DNA of 64,000 nucleotides from CAZAQB01 sp964487155 (GCA_964487155.1 CAZAQB010000002.1:1-64000); one strand, 5' to 3'. Counted from the first letter of the stretch, positions 50,948 to 60,851 are shown. A program made the numbers and translations. Notes: generated by a model from the sequence alone, not told the origin.

Positions 50948-52473
50948 GGGCTGCCCTCCGCTGCCCCATCCGGCGCCAGCACGTCCACCACCACCGCGGT
51001 GACGTTGTCCCGGGCCTCCCGGGAGAGGGCCAGCGCCATGAGCCGATCGCAGGCCTGGGCGCAGTCACCCTCGTCCAGCAGCGCCTGCAGCTCGGCGTCG
51101 CCGAGCTGGCCGTGCAGGCCGTCCGAGCACAGCAGGTAGCGGTCGCCGGGCAGCAGGTCGCCATGGGCGCACTCCAGCTCCAGGCGCTCGCCGGAGCCCA
51201 CCGCCTGGGTGATGACGTTGGACTGGGGATGGCCTTCCGCCTGTTCCGGGGCCAGGCTGCCGGCGTCCAGCAGTCCCTGCACCAGGCTGTGGTCCTTGGT
51301 GCAGCGGACCAGGCTGCCGTCCCGGTAGCGGTAGATTCGGCTGTCGCCGGCCCACAGGAAGGCGCAGCCGGCCGCCGAGCCCACCAGCACCGCCACCGTG
51401 GAGGCGCTGTCCACCGGGTCCACCGGGCGCCGGGACAGATGCAGCAGGCGCTGGTGGACCTGGTCCACGGCCTCGCGCACCCGGTTGATGCGATCCTGCA
51501 GATCGCCGTCGACATCCACCGCGCCGAGGGCGTCCACCAGCATGCGGCTGGCCTCGTCACCGGCCGCCTGGCCGCCCACGCCGTCGGCCACCGCCCACAG
51601 GCCGGCCTCGGGCCGGGCCAGGCAGGCATCCTCGTTGACCCGGCGCACGTTGCCCACGTCGGTACGGGCGGCGGAGCGAAAGCGCAGCGGCATCAGCGGG
51701 CCGGGCACGGTGGCAAGCGGTGCCGGCTCGGCCCAGCGCAGTGCCCGGCTGGTCCAGCCGTGGCCGCTCCAGGCGCCGTCGAGGGCGGCGGTGAAGGCGT
51801 GGGGGGCCGGCAGGCCGGCGCCGGCGAACCAGCAGGGCGCCACCCGCTCGGAGCCCTCGGACCACCACAGCGACACCGGCGCCAGGGCTGCCGCCAGCTC
51901 CGCGCCCAGCGCCGCCAGCATGGCGAACGGCAACTCCGCCAGGGAGGCCATGCCCACCTGGACTCCGGCAGCGGCCTGGCCCGGCTGCAGGGCCGGCTCG
52001 GGCACGGTGGCGGACAGCACCCGAGGGGCGAATTCCTCCCCCAGCGCCGCCACCCGGCGGTCGAACTCATCCAGATCGAAAGGGGTCTCCGTCTCCAGCA
52101 CGCTGAGCGCCAGCTGCTCCAGGCGCCCGTACCAGTCGGCCTCCTCCACCGCCAGGTTGGTGAGGCTCACCGGCCCCGGCAGCGGCGTCACCAGGGTCAG
52201 CGGGAAGTACCGGCCGACGGCGTCCACGCTGGGCATCAGCACCCCGGCGAAGCCCGGCGCGCCACACACACCGGGCCCCAGGGCGAAGCGCCACACCGGG
52301 CTGGTGAGGTAGGTCTGCAGCCACTGCTCCCCGAGCCATTCGCGGCTGGCGGCGATCACCTGCGCCAGCCACGGGTCCCATGCCGCCAGGAACGCCGGCG
52401 GCACCCGACGGCGCACGAAGTCGCCGTGGGAGGGCAGCTTGCCGAAGAAACCGAGGGGCTCGGGGACGGCCAT
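50935..52473 (-). CDS. TagF-PppA fusion: T6SS post-translational regulator and PP2C phosphatase
   Basis: A 512-residue cytosolic protein. Residues 1 to about 215 match TagF (FFGKLPSHGDFVRRRVPPAF; GVCGAPGFAGVLMPSVDAVG), which represses T6SS independently of phosphorylation. From about 265 the PP2C phosphatase PppA follows: GNVRRVNEDACLARPEAGLW and LWAVADGVGGQAAGDEA bear metal-binding Asp residues, FLWAGDSRIYRYRDGSLVR and LLCSDGLHGQL follow, and ARDNVTAVVVDV ends it. In other organisms TagF and PppA are separate genes, and fused forms are known. It counteracts the neighbouring kinase, so both brakes are in one chain. ATG 52473 is the first start, six bases after the TssM stop. Confidence 0.5.
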   Translation of the reverse strand: MAVPEPLGFFGKLPSHGDFVRRRVPPAFLAAWDPWLAQVIAASREWLGEQWLQTYLTSPVWRFALGPGVCGAPGFAGVLMPSVDAVGRYFPLTLVTPLPGPVSLTNLAVEEADWYGRLEQLALSVLETETPFDLDEFDRRVAALGEEFAPRVLSATVPEPALQPGQAAAGVQVGMASLAELPFAMLAALGAELAAALAPVSLWWSEGSERVAPCWFAGAGLPAPHAFTAALDGAWSGHGWTSRALRWAEPAPLATVPGPLMPLRFRSAARTDVGNVRRVNEDACLARPEAGLWAVADGVGGQAAGDEASRMLVDALGAVDVDGDLQDRINRVREAVDQVHQRLLHLSRRPVDPVDSASTVAVLVGSAAGCAFLWAGDSRIYRYRDGSLVRCTKDHSLVQGLLDAGSLAPEQAEGHPQSNVITQAVGSGERLELECAHGDLLPGDRYLLCSDGLHGQLGDAELQALLDEGDCAQACDRLMALALSREARDNVTAVVVDVLAPDGAAEGSPWTP

Positions 52474-52479
52474 GGCCGG

Positions 52480-55400
52480 TTACAGGCTGCCGGGGCAGCG
52501 GAACCGGGTCCAGTCCCGGCGGTTCAGCGGATTGCGGGCGCTGGGGAAGGTCAGTGCCACCCGGGCGGTGTAGCCCTCCACCTGGAAGCCGGCGATGAAG
52601 CGCACCTCCGACTCGGCAGAGGGCTCACCGGCGTTCAGCGCCCGGAACAGGCCCCAGGGCCCCTCGTAGCGCAGGCTGGGGCGGCGGCCGCTGCGATCCT
52701 CGAAGCCCACCGTCACGCCGCTGCCGTCGCCGGGCCAGCGGAACTCCTGGGGCCGGGGCGGACCGTGGCGGTAGACCAGGGTCTGGCCGTCGAAGTTCAG
52801 GGTCACCCGGCGCGCCCGGCCGTCCAGGTAGTGGGGCGTGACGGTGAACGCCAGGGAGGGCATATCGCCGCCCTGCTGGAAGAAGGTCTGCCCGATGGTG
52901 CGGGCGCGCCGGAACTGCGCCAGCACGCTGTCCGGGATCCCCAGCGAGGCACCGTCGCGGGTCTTCCAGCGCCAGTTTCCGCGGCTGGTGTCCACCAGGC
53001 CCGCCAGGTGCTCGTTGTAGAACTGGTCGAATACTCCCCCCGGGCCGAACAGCCGGGCGAAGTCCCCCGGCGGCACCTGGGCGCTGGCGTTGGAATCGAA
53101 CGGAAATTTTCCGGCCACCACCTCCCGGCAGGCCGGCAGCACCTGGCTGCGGTAGCGGGTGTTGAGGTCAGTGCGCAGGCTGCGCAGGGCCACCTGCTGG
53201 CCCTTGCCCGCCAGCTGGGTGAGCCAGCGGTCCAGCGGCGGCGGCTGGCGGCCGGCCTCCTGGCGCACCTGGCGCAGCACGTCGGCGCCGCCGGAGCGGC
53301 CCACGAGCGCCAGGGCGTCCTGCTCGCCCAGGCCGCCCCCCAGGGCATCCAGCTCGCCATAGAGCTGGCTCAGCAGCCCGATCACCCCGTCCACCGGGGC
53401 GGCGCCGTCGCCGGCCATCACCAGCCGCTGCAGGCGGCCGAAATGCTGCGACACCGCCGCACCGGGGCGCGGCCGGTTGAGGGCCTGCTGGGCCGTCTCG
53501 GCGAGCCCCAGCAGCTGGTCCAGGCGGCCGCCGGCAGCGGAGGCGGCCTGCTCGGCGGCGCCCGGCTCCGGCGCCGGGAAGTGGGTCTGCTCCACCACCA
53601 CCTGCAGCAGCCGCTTCAGGGGCGAGGTGGGGCTGCTCAGGGTGGCAAGAATCTCCGTGGCGTGGCTCACCCCCAGCAGCGGCACCAGCTCGACGTCCGC
53701 CAGCAGGGACTCCCAGTAGGCGATGTAGCGGGCCTGGTAGGTGTCCAGGAAGCGGTCGGCCAGCTGCAGCCGCGCGGTGGGCCCCCGCGGAAGGGCTGCC
53801 TCGCCCAGTACCCAGGCGTCTTCCAGGAAGCGCTCCACCAGCTGGCCGCGCACATCCCGGGTGATTTCCTCGAATCCCGCCTTGGTGTAGAGGGCCGGAA
53901 TGGGATCGGACAGGCTGGCCTGCTCGCGGCGGAACACCCGCTCGGCGCCCAGGCCCGCGGCCTGGTCCAGGCGCAGCGCCAGGGGATGGCGCTCGGTGTA
54001 GATGTCCTCCAGGCGGCTCAGCATCAGCACCGGCACCGAGGCCTCCTGCAGGGTCGCCTGGGCCTGGGCCACCAGGGTGGCGTCCAGGCTGTCCAGGCCG
54101 AGGGGATCGACGTTGCGGGCCAGCACGTCGAAATGCAGCGCCAGGGCCTCGGCCACGGCGGGCCGCTCGGCGAACAGCCCCTTGAGCTGCCGGCCCACCA
54201 GGGCGGAGAGCTGCTCCCGGTCGAGGTGCTCCGGGCGGCCCAGCATCAGGTAGGCCTTGAGATGGCTGTAGAGGGCCTCGGGCTGCCGGGTCGACGAGCG
54301 GATGAGGGCCTCCAGCAGCAGTTCCACCCGGGGCAGCAGCAGGCCCCGCAGGCCATCGTGGTAGGCCCGGCGGGCCTGCTCCCCGAGCTCGTCGCCGCGA
54401 TACAGGCCCAGGCCCATCAGCAGCGGCCGGTCCTCGGCGTGGCGGTTGGCCTCCGCGGCGACCTCGCCGAGGGCGTCCAGCCGCGGCAGCACATCCGCCA
54501 GCCCGGCGGTGACCGGCACCGGTTCGGTGGCCCGTTCGGCGTGGGCCTCCAGGGTCTGCTGCACGTCCTCCAGGTAGTCCAGGTTGAGCCGGTAGCTGGT
54601 GAACCAGCCCCCCACCAGCGCCACCACCGCCACCACCAGTGCCAGGTAGGCGGCGTTCTGGGCCACCGCCCGTCCCACCTCGGCGCGCCAGTTGACGCCG
54701 GCGAGGCCGGACTCCTGGAACACCACCTCTCGGAGCAGCCGGTTGATGAAGTAGCTGCGTCCCTGGCCGCCGAAGCTGCCGGGGGCCGAGGCATCCACGC
54801 CGAAGCTGCGGGCCAGGGTCTGCATCACCCGGTCGATGGGGGTGCCCTCCTGGGTGCCACTGGTGAAGTACACCCCGCGCAGCTGCACCGGCCGGTCGAA
54901 GCCGCTGGCGTCGAAGGTCTCTTCCAGGAAGGCGGCGAGGTTGTCCCGCAGGGCCGCCATCTGGCGCGGGAAACCGAAGATCAGGCTGCGCCGGCCGGCC
55001 TCGCGCTCCTGGTCCAGGCGGGACAGCACGCGCTGGTTGAGGCGCGAGAGCAGGTCCTCGTAGCGTTGCTGGAAGCGCGCCGCCACGGCACCGCCGGGGC
55101 CGGGCTCGGGAAAGGTCATGCCCCACACCTGGGCGCGGCCGTCGTGGCCCAGATCGTCGAAGAACTCCACGAAACCGGCCAGCAGGTCGCACTTGGTGAC
55201 CAGGAAGTACACCGGGAACTGGATATGCAGGCCGCGCTGCAGCTCGTCCAGCCGCCGGCGGATGGCCAGCACATGCCCGGCCCGCGCCTCGGGGGTCATG
55301 GTCAGCAGGTCGGCGGCGCTCAGCGTCACCAGCACGCCGTTGATGGGGCGGCGCTTGCGGTAGCGCCCCAGCAGCTCCAGGAACTGCCGCCATTCGGCGC

Positions 55401-55962
55401 TATCCGAGGTGGGGTCGCTGTCCTGGGTGACGTAGCGCCCGGCGGTGTCCAGCAGCACTGCCTCGTCGGTGAACCACCAGTCGCAGTTGCGGGTGCCACC
55501 CACCCCGCGCAGGGCCTCCTTGCCGTACTTCTGGGCCAGGGGGAAATTGAGCCCGGAGTTCACCAGAGCGGTGGTCTTGCCGGAGCCCGGCGGCCCGACG
55601 ATGACGTACCAGGGCAGCTCGTAGAGGTTGGCCCCGCGCCCGGCGCTCTGGCGCAGGAAGGCGATGGCCTCGTCGAACTGGCGGCGCAGTTCCGCCACCG
55701 CCTGGCCGGACTCGGCCTGGGCCTGATTGACGATCTCCGCCCCCAACTGGCTGGAGGCGCGCTTCGCCCGGCGCCGGCGAAGCAGGCCCAGGGCAACCCA
55801 GACCGCCACCAGCAGCGCGATCAACCCGCCCCGCACCCACGGCGAGGCCAGTGGCTGCACCGAACCGAAGCCCAGGTAGGCACCCAGGAACCAGATCAGC
55901 AGCGACAGCAGCGCGACGCCGAGACCGCCGATCAGCCAGCGGTTGGTGAGCCAGCCCCTCAT
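52480..55962 (-). CDS. tssM: T6SS membrane complex protein TssM (IcmF family)
   Basis: A 1160-residue inner-membrane protein that links the T6SS baseplate to TssL and TssJ. Two N-terminal transmembrane helices (about 10-30 and 44-61) are followed by a cytoplasmic NTPase-like domain with Walker A IVGPPGSGKTTALVNSGLNF at 121-140 and DTAGRYVTQD near 178. A third helix is about residue 435-455 (AYLALVVAVVALVGGWFTSY), and the rest is periplasmic, ending in the DUF1215-like and C-terminal beta domain (YTARVALTFPSARNPLNRRD). Length is typical. Its ATG overlaps the TssL stop by four bases (ATGA), indicating coupling. Confidence 0.5.
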   Translation of the reverse strand: MRGWLTNRWLIGGLGVALLSLLIWFLGAYLGFGSVQPLASPWVRGGLIALLVAVWVALGLLRRRRAKRASSQLGAEIVNQAQAESGQAVAELRRQFDEAIAFLRQSAGRGANLYELPWYVIVGPPGSGKTTALVNSGLNFPLAQKYGKEALRGVGGTRNCDWWFTDEAVLLDTAGRYVTQDSDPTSDSAEWRQFLELLGRYRKRRPINGVLVTLSAADLLTMTPEARAGHVLAIRRRLDELQRGLHIQFPVYFLVTKCDLLAGFVEFFDDLGHDGRAQVWGMTFPEPGPGGAVAARFQQRYEDLLSRLNQRVLSRLDQEREAGRRSLIFGFPRQMAALRDNLAAFLEETFDASGFDRPVQLRGVYFTSGTQEGTPIDRVMQTLARSFGVDASAPGSFGGQGRSYFINRLLREVVFQESGLAGVNWRAEVGRAVAQNAAYLALVVAVVALVGGWFTSYRLNLDYLEDVQQTLEAHAERATEPVPVTAGLADVLPRLDALGEVAAEANRHAEDRPLLMGLGLYRGDELGEQARRAYHDGLRGLLLPRVELLLEALIRSSTRQPEALYSHLKAYLMLGRPEHLDREQLSALVGRQLKGLFAERPAVAEALALHFDVLARNVDPLGLDSLDATLVAQAQATLQEASVPVLMLSRLEDIYTERHPLALRLDQAAGLGAERVFRREQASLSDPIPALYTKAGFEEITRDVRGQLVERFLEDAWVLGEAALPRGPTARLQLADRFLDTYQARYIAYWESLLADVELVPLLGVSHATEILATLSSPTSPLKRLLQVVVEQTHFPAPEPGAAEQAASAAGGRLDQLLGLAETAQQALNRPRPGAAVSQHFGRLQRLVMAGDGAAPVDGVIGLLSQLYGELDALGGGLGEQDALALVGRSGGADVLRQVRQEAGRQPPPLDRWLTQLAGKGQQVALRSLRTDLNTRYRSQVLPACREVVAGKFPFDSNASAQVPPGDFARLFGPGGVFDQFYNEHLAGLVDTSRGNWRWKTRDGASLGIPDSVLAQFRRARTIGQTFFQQGGDMPSLAFTVTPHYLDGRARRVTLNFDGQTLVYRHGPPRPQEFRWPGDGSGVTVGFEDRSGRRPSLRYEGPWGLFRALNAGEPSAESEVRFIAGFQVEGYTARVALTFPSARNPLNRRDWTRFRCPGSL

Positions 55963-57320
55963 GCCGCGCCCCCCGGGCGGCGCACCACGATCTCGACGCG
56001 GCGGTTGCGGGCGCGGTTCTCGCGGGTGTTGACGGGCGTGTAGCGGGGCTGGTCGGCGCCGACGCCAATGTAGCTGACCCGGCCCGGGTCCTCCAGCAGG
56101 GCCTTGAGGCGTTCCGCCACGTTCTCTGCCCGCTGGCGGGAGAGATCGTAGTTGTCCTTGAAACGGGCCGAGCGGATCGGCACGTCGTCGGTATGGCCCA
56201 CCACCAGCACCCGTCCGGGGACCCGCTCCAGGGCCTCGGCGATGGTGGCCAGCACGGCCCGGTAGTCGGCGCCCATCTCGGTGCGCCCGGAGGCGAACAC
56301 CTGGCCCAGCAGGGTCAGGCGGGTCTCCTCGCCCTCCACCTCCACCGACAGCCGCTGCGGGTGGGCGCCCTCCAGCAGCTCGGCAAGTGCCGGACCGGCG
56401 GCCACGCCGGTGGACACCGGCGACTCGAAGGTCGCCTGCTGGACCTGGTTGAGGCCCGCCAGGGCCGGGGAGGTGGCGCTCGCGAGCAGGCTCTGGAAGA
56501 TCACGAACGCACCGGCCAGCACCGCCGCGGCGCCGGCCCCGAACACCCAGGCGGGCACCAGCCGCACCAGGCGGTAACGGCGGTCCTGCACACCCTGCCA
56601 CTGGCCGGAGAGCTCCCCCGCCGCATCCGGGCGCCACTCCCGGATGCGGCTGTAGAGGCGCTCGCGGGTGGCGGCCAGGGCCGAGGCACCGCCCTCGGCC
56701 ACCCGGTAGCGGCCCTCGAAACCCAGCGCCAGGCAGACGTAGAAGAACTCGATCAGGTCCCTTCGGGGTTCCCGGTCCGCCAGCACCCGCTCGACCATCT
56801 GGAAGAATTTCTCGCCGCCGCCGGTGTCCTTGTGGAACATCAGCAGCAGAGGCCGGCCGGCCCACATGCTGCGGCTGCCCCAGGGCGTGTTCATCACCAC
56901 CTCGTCGATGAAGGTGCACAGCCCATAGCGCGCGGCGGCGATGGCCTCCGGGGCGGCGCCGGCGGCCTGGGCCCGGTTCTGGAACTCGGTGACCTGACGG
57001 GTGACTTCGGCGTGCAGCGTGGCCACGTCCGGGTGCTCCCGGGCGCCGCGCAGGCCGGCCGCCAGCAGCAGCAGGGGCATGGCGGCGTCCACCAGGGCAT
57101 TGACGCCGGCGCCACGGATGCTGGAGAGCTCCGGGGCCGGACCGGCCGCCGGCCCCGGGGCGGAGTGTGGCGCCGGCGGCGCGGCCCGGGGGGGCGGCTG
57201 GGACGGCGGCGCCGCGCCACCGGCGCCGGTGGCGTCCGGCCCCGCCGCCCCGCGCCGGCCGCCGGGTGTGGGCCGGATGATGGTGCGCTCGCCGGAGCCC
57301 GGCCGGTCGTCACCGCTCAT
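55959..57320 (-). CDS. tssL: T6SS membrane complex protein TssL (DotU) with C-terminal OmpA peptidoglycan-binding domain
   Basis: A 453-residue inner-membrane protein. The first 85 residues are Pro/Gly-rich (RTIIRPTPGGRRGAAG). The DotU domain (about 90-245) contains ARYGLCTFIDEVVMNTPWGS and FFQMVERVLADREPRRDLIE. A single helix (VPAWVFGAGAAAVLAGAFVI) near 255-275 anchors it. The periplasmic C-terminus is OmpA-like: VVGHTDDVPIRSARFKDNYD and RENRARNRRVEIVV bind peptidoglycan, so this is the extended form. The N-terminal ERTIIRPTP could be an FHA-binding phosphorylation site. It overlaps TssK by four bases at the start and TssM at the end. Confidence 0.5.
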   Translation of the reverse strand: MSGDDRPGSGERTIIRPTPGGRRGAAGPDATGAGGAAPPSQPPPRAAPPAPHSAPGPAAGPAPELSSIRGAGVNALVDAAMPLLLLAAGLRGAREHPDVATLHAEVTRQVTEFQNRAQAAGAAPEAIAAARYGLCTFIDEVVMNTPWGSRSMWAGRPLLLMFHKDTGGGEKFFQMVERVLADREPRRDLIEFFYVCLALGFEGRYRVAEGGASALAATRERLYSRIREWRPDAAGELSGQWQGVQDRRYRLVRLVPAWVFGAGAAAVLAGAFVIFQSLLASATSPALAGLNQVQQATFESPVSTGVAAGPALAELLEGAHPQRLSVEVEGEETRLTLLGQVFASGRTEMGADYRAVLATIAEALERVPGRVLVVGHTDDVPIRSARFKDNYDLSRQRAENVAERLKALLEDPGRVSYIGVGADQPRYTPVNTRENRARNRRVEIVVRRPGGAA

Positions 57321-58660
57321 CGGCGCTGCCCCCGGATGGCCCAGAGATCCATCTTCAGGTCGGGAAACTGTCCCGCCACGAACACCGCGATGCCCGCCGA
57401 GGAGGCCAGCTGGCTCCACAGGCTGCCGCTGCGGGAGAGCTCGAAGTAGGCGTGGCCCGCGTAGTAGGGAATCTGCCGCGGGGCCACCGGCACCGCCACC
57501 AGCTCCACGCCGGGCAGGTTGTTGTTCACCAGCTCGGCGATACGCTCCACCGGCGCCACCTTGGCCTGCGCCGGGAAGCGGCTGCGGAGCTCTTCGGCGG
57601 GCAGGCTGGCACCCACCGAGAGTACGAAGTTGGCGCTCTGGAACAGGCTGGTGTCGTTCACCGTGGCGACCCGGATGCCGTGGCGGCCGGTGTCCTCCAG
57701 CGGAATATGGATGGCGGGGGATTCCCGCACCGCCCGGAACTCCTGGCGCAGGCTGTCCACCAGCGGCCCGAAGCAGGCGGCCGGGTCCTCGTGACTGTAG
57801 GCCGGCAGCTCCGGGGCCCGGCGTTCGGTGGTGGTGAACGTGGCCAGCTCCCCGGCCAGGCCCATCAGCAGCAGGTAGAGCTGCTCGGGGTGGATGTGGG
57901 GGGTGGCCGCGATCTGGCCCAGCATCGGCTGGTGGCGATTCAGCACCTGCAGCATGAGGAAGTCGCTGATCTCGCCGGCACCGCCGCCGCTGGCGGTGAC
58001 CCGCCCGGCCAGGGCGTCGATGCGCTGGCTGACCATGCCCTGGAGTTCGTTCAGCAGCCCCGCCAGGCGCCGCGAGGCGCCGCAGCGCAGCAGGGCCGGC
58101 AGGAACTCGCTGTCGAGCACCAGCTGGCCGTCGTCCCGGCGCTCCGAGATGCGCGCCACCGGCAGGGTCGCGTACTGCTCGAGGGGTTCGTCCTCAAGGG
58201 CCAGGCGGCTGTTCAGCCGGCCCACCTCCACCAGGGTGGCGTTGCCGCTGTCCAGCACGCTGTCGCGCACCTCCATGTCTTCGGGACGGTAGCGGTACAA
58301 CCCGTTGCCGCGGCCGCCGCGGGCCACTTCCAGGGCGCCGTCGGCGCGTAGCGGCAGAGCCAGGTGTACCACCCGGTCGCGCACCGTGGCCTCCACCTCC
58401 AGCGGTGGAGGCAGCGGATCCTCGGCGGGCATGGCGATGGGGGTGCCGTCCGGCAGCACCCCGCGGGCGGACACCAGGCCGAGCTTGCCCACCGCCAGCA
58501 GATCCTCGTCCAGGACCAGCTCGGAGAAGCCCCAGCCGTAGGGGCCCTGGGCCTCGAAACGCCGGCCCACCAGGCTCTGGTAGAAGCGATCCTGCTGCTG
58601 GAAATGCTGGGGCTCCAGGAACAGGCCTTCGCTCCAGAGCACACGACTGTTGCGGGACAT
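57317..58660 (-). CDS. tssK: T6SS baseplate protein TssK
   Basis: A 447-residue trimeric cytoplasmic baseplate protein that connects the wedge to the membrane complex. VLWSEGLFLEPQHFQQQDRF near residues 8-27 is the universal start of TssK, and SVARISERRDDG-like (here LPVARISERRDDGQL), LTLAEL-like and PYYAGHAYFELSRSGSLW near 410 are conserved. The length is standard. ATG 58660 is preceded by GGGGAG. The gene lies 18 bp downstream of tssJ, and its stop overlaps the TssL start (ATGA). The order tssJ-K-L-M is the common one. Confidence 0.5.
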   Translation of the reverse strand: MSRNSRVLWSEGLFLEPQHFQQQDRFYQSLVGRRFEAQGPYGWGFSELVLDEDLLAVGKLGLVSARGVLPDGTPIAMPAEDPLPPPLEVEATVRDRVVHLALPLRADGALEVARGGRGNGLYRYRPEDMEVRDSVLDSGNATLVEVGRLNSRLALEDEPLEQYATLPVARISERRDDGQLVLDSEFLPALLRCGASRRLAGLLNELQGMVSQRIDALAGRVTASGGGAGEISDFLMLQVLNRHQPMLGQIAATPHIHPEQLYLLLMGLAGELATFTTTERRAPELPAYSHEDPAACFGPLVDSLRQEFRAVRESPAIHIPLEDTGRHGIRVATVNDTSLFQSANFVLSVGASLPAEELRSRFPAQAKVAPVERIAELVNNNLPGVELVAVPVAPRQIPYYAGHAYFELSRSGSLWSQLASSAGIAVFVAGQFPDLKMDLWAIRGQRR

Positions 58661-58678
58661 GGGCTCTCCCCGAGAGGG

Positions 58679-59299
58679 TTAGTTGCTCTGCAGCTGACGC
58701 TGTCCCTCCTCCACCGCGCGGTTGGGCGGGGTGGGGGTGGAGGGGTCGATGCGGGGCACATAGGAGGCCTCGAAACCCACACTCACGGTGGAGCCGAGCA
58801 GCTCGATCACGAAGTCCCCCGGGCCCAGCAGGCCCATCAGTCGCTCCTCGGGGATCTCCGCCACGGCCCGCCAGTCGCCCCGCGGGTCCTGGAGGTTGTA
58901 GAACTCGCCCATCACCGCCAGGTAGCGGGCGTCGGCGATGAGATCCAGTTTCAGCTCCCGGCCACCCGGCGGGCACTCGGCGCGGGCCGACTCCGGCCCC
59001 GGCAGGCCCTCCACCGGGCAGATCTCGATCTCGTCCCGGCTCAGTATCGAGGAACCCAGCAGCGCCTGGTCGTTGTCCGCCAGCGCCCAGTAGTCGGCGT
59101 CGTCGAAGGCAGCCCGCTCGGAGAGCTGGTAGATGCGCAGGAACACCGGCGACGGTTCGCCCTGGGCGTTGGGATTGAGCCCCGACGCCACCCGCACCTT
59201 GCCCTCAAGGCCTCCCGCCTCCCGGGTCGGCGCCGAGGCGCAGCCCGCCAGAAACACCCCCGCCATCGCCAGGCACAACCATGCACGCCACCTGTCCAC
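58679..59299 (-). CDS. tssJ: T6SS outer-membrane lipoprotein TssJ
   Basis: A 206-residue lipoprotein. A short signal peptide (VDRWRAWLCLAMAGVFLAGC) ends with lipobox LAGC, so the Cys is acylated and the protein anchors TssM to the outer membrane. The body has the beta-sandwich features of the family: PVFLRIYQLSERAAFDDADY near the middle, with the L1 loop used for TssM contact, and EIPEERLMGLLGPG later. I choose GTG 59299, eight bases after GGGGAGG, over a longer ATG frame at 59350 that overlaps tagH. The mature length is longer than minimal TssJ (about 150), adding a C-terminal tail with Pro/Thr. Confidence 0.5.
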   Translation of the reverse strand: MDRWRAWLCLAMAGVFLAGCASAPTREAGGLEGKVRVASGLNPNAQGEPSPVFLRIYQLSERAAFDDADYWALADNDQALLGSSILSRDEIEICPVEGLPGPESARAECPPGGRELKLDLIADARYLAVMGEFYNLQDPRGDWRAVAEIPEERLMGLLGPGDFVIELLGSTVSVGFEASYVPRIDPSTPTPPNRAVEEGQRQLQSN

Positions 59300-59342
59300 C
59301 ACCTGCACCTCCCCGATGATCCGGGCTGTCGGGCTTGCGCCC

Positions 59343-60851
59343 TCAGCCATTGCGCCGTTGCCCGCCGACACTGCCCTTGAGGGTCTCCACCTGGCGCTCG
59401 TAGGCCTTGACGAAGGCCTCGCCGAACAGACGGTTGAAGGCGCCCTCGGTGTCATTGCGAAGATCCTGGTAGATGCCCTTGTACTGCTCCCAGGGTTTCG
59501 GCCCGGTGACCCGGCCCAGCACCGAGCGATCACTGCCGCGGGCGTGGAAGATCTCCTCCAGCTCGTCCGGATCGAAGCGGTCCAGCATATTGAAGAAAGC
59601 CTCGCGCATGCCCGCCATCATGGCCATCTGGTGGGTGCGCAGGTCGTCGAAAGCGGCCTCGAAGGCCTCCAGGGGGCCCATGTAGTCCGGGTTGTTCTTC
59701 AACAGCAGGTTGTGGAGGGCGTCCTCGGCGCTGGTGGAGAACTTCAGCGGATTGTTCTCCCGGGCCTGGATCAGGGTGACCGACATGCGGAACTGGTTCT
59801 TCACCTCCATGCGGGCCCGCAACAGGTCCATCAGGCCCTCCACCGCCAGGCGCAGGATGCGCCCCAGGGTCTGGGCCGCCTCCGGGGACAGGCGCTCGGG
59901 GTCCATGCCCGCACCGCGCAGCATCTCCTGCAGGGCATCGGCGGGCATGCCGGCGCCGGTGGCCTGTGGCCTCTCGGCGCGGGCCGCGGCCGGCGGCTCC
60001 TGGGACTGGCCGGCGCCCGCCCCGGGCCGCGGGATGGGCGACTCGCCGGGGGAGGCTTCGGGCTGCGCGGCGCCAGGCGGCTCCCGGGGGGGCTCCGCAG
60101 GCGGCGGCGCGGCCTCAGGCGGAGGCTCCGGGGCCGCGGGCGGCGGTGGGGGGGCGGGCGGTTGCGGGGCGCTCGGCTGCGGCGGCTCGACGGCACCGGC
60201 GCCGGCGGGGGGCTCCTCGCCGCTGGGCCTGCGCCACCAGTCGGTGGGAATCACCGGCTCGCCGCGCTGGGGCGCCGGGGGCTCCCGGGCCGGCGGCGGC
60301 GCGGCGGCGGAAGGCTCGGGCCGCACCGGCGCCGGCTGGTAGTGATCCTGGAGGTAGCCCGGCTCGCCGGAGTCGCCGGACTCCCGGGGCAGGTCGCCTC
60401 CTTCGGGTGGCGTTTCCACCGCGCCCCCGAGCAGGTCCAGCGGATCCGCCGCGGTGCCAAGATCGGGGTCGGTCAACTGCGGCTCATCGGCGCTGGGCGG
60501 CGGGACATCCTCCGCGCCCGCGGCGGAATCGGAATGCAAAGCCACCCGGATTCGGTAGTCGCCGACCAGCAGGGTCTCGCCGTCGCGCAGGCGGTGGGGC
60601 TCGGTGGCACTCAGGCGGTTGTCGGGGGTATCGACGAAGATGCCGTTGGCGCTGGTGTCCTCCAGGTAGAAGGCGCCGCCCACGAAGCGCACCCGCGCGT
60701 GGCAGCGGGAGATCTCCTGGCGCGGGTCCGGCAGCACCCAGTCGTTGTTGTCCGCGCGGCCGATGGTGCCGCCGGCATCCACCCAGCTGCGTTCCCGCTC
60801 GGCTCCCATGGCTTCGCCCTGGGGACCGATCACCGACAGGACCAGACGCAT
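59343..60851 (-). CDS. tagH: T6SS FHA-domain protein (TagH/Fha type)
   Basis: A 502-residue cytosolic scaffold. An FHA domain covers residues about 15-95: GGTIGRADNNDWVLPDPRQE and ISRCHARVRFVGGAFYLEDT with the Arg, Ser, His and Asn that bind phosphothreonine. Residues about 125-290 are a low-complexity Pro/Ala-rich linker. The C-terminal 190 residues are the T6SS-associated domain (GRILRLAVEGLMDLLRARME, FKFSTSAEDALHNLLL-like, DLRTHQMAMMAGMREAFFNM). It couples kinase/phosphatase signalling to secretion. ATG 60851 follows GGGGGAGAC. It is the first gene of the tagH-tssJKLM-tagF/pppA-ppkA unit. Confidence 0.5.
   Translation of the reverse strand: MRLVLSVIGPQGEAMGAERERSWVDAGGTIGRADNNDWVLPDPRQEISRCHARVRFVGGAFYLEDTSANGIFVDTPDNRLSATEPHRLRDGETLLVGDYRIRVALHSDSAAGAEDVPPPSADEPQLTDPDLGTAADPLDLLGGAVETPPEGGDLPRESGDSGEPGYLQDHYQPAPVRPEPSAAAPPPAREPPAPQRGEPVIPTDWWRRPSGEEPPAGAGAVEPPQPSAPQPPAPPPPPAAPEPPPEAAPPPAEPPREPPGAAQPEASPGESPIPRPGAGAGQSQEPPAAARAERPQATGAGMPADALQEMLRGAGMDPERLSPEAAQTLGRILRLAVEGLMDLLRARMEVKNQFRMSVTLIQARENNPLKFSTSAEDALHNLLLKNNPDYMGPLEAFEAAFDDLRTHQMAMMAGMREAFFNMLDRFDPDELEEIFHARGSDRSVLGRVTGPKPWEQYKGIYQDLRNDTEGAFNRLFGEAFVKAYERQVETLKGSVGGQRRNG

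Noticed and set aside
50500..56043. Open frame of about 1847 codons on the plus strand across the T6SS genes
   Set aside because: It runs antisense to ppkA, tagF-pppA and tssM, which carry clear motifs; the translation is Gln/Gly/His-rich without domains.
59300..59533. Longer TssJ starting from 59533 or 59350
   Set aside because: The extra residues precede the signal peptide and overlap the FHA gene; GTG 59299 has GGGGAGG at correct distance.
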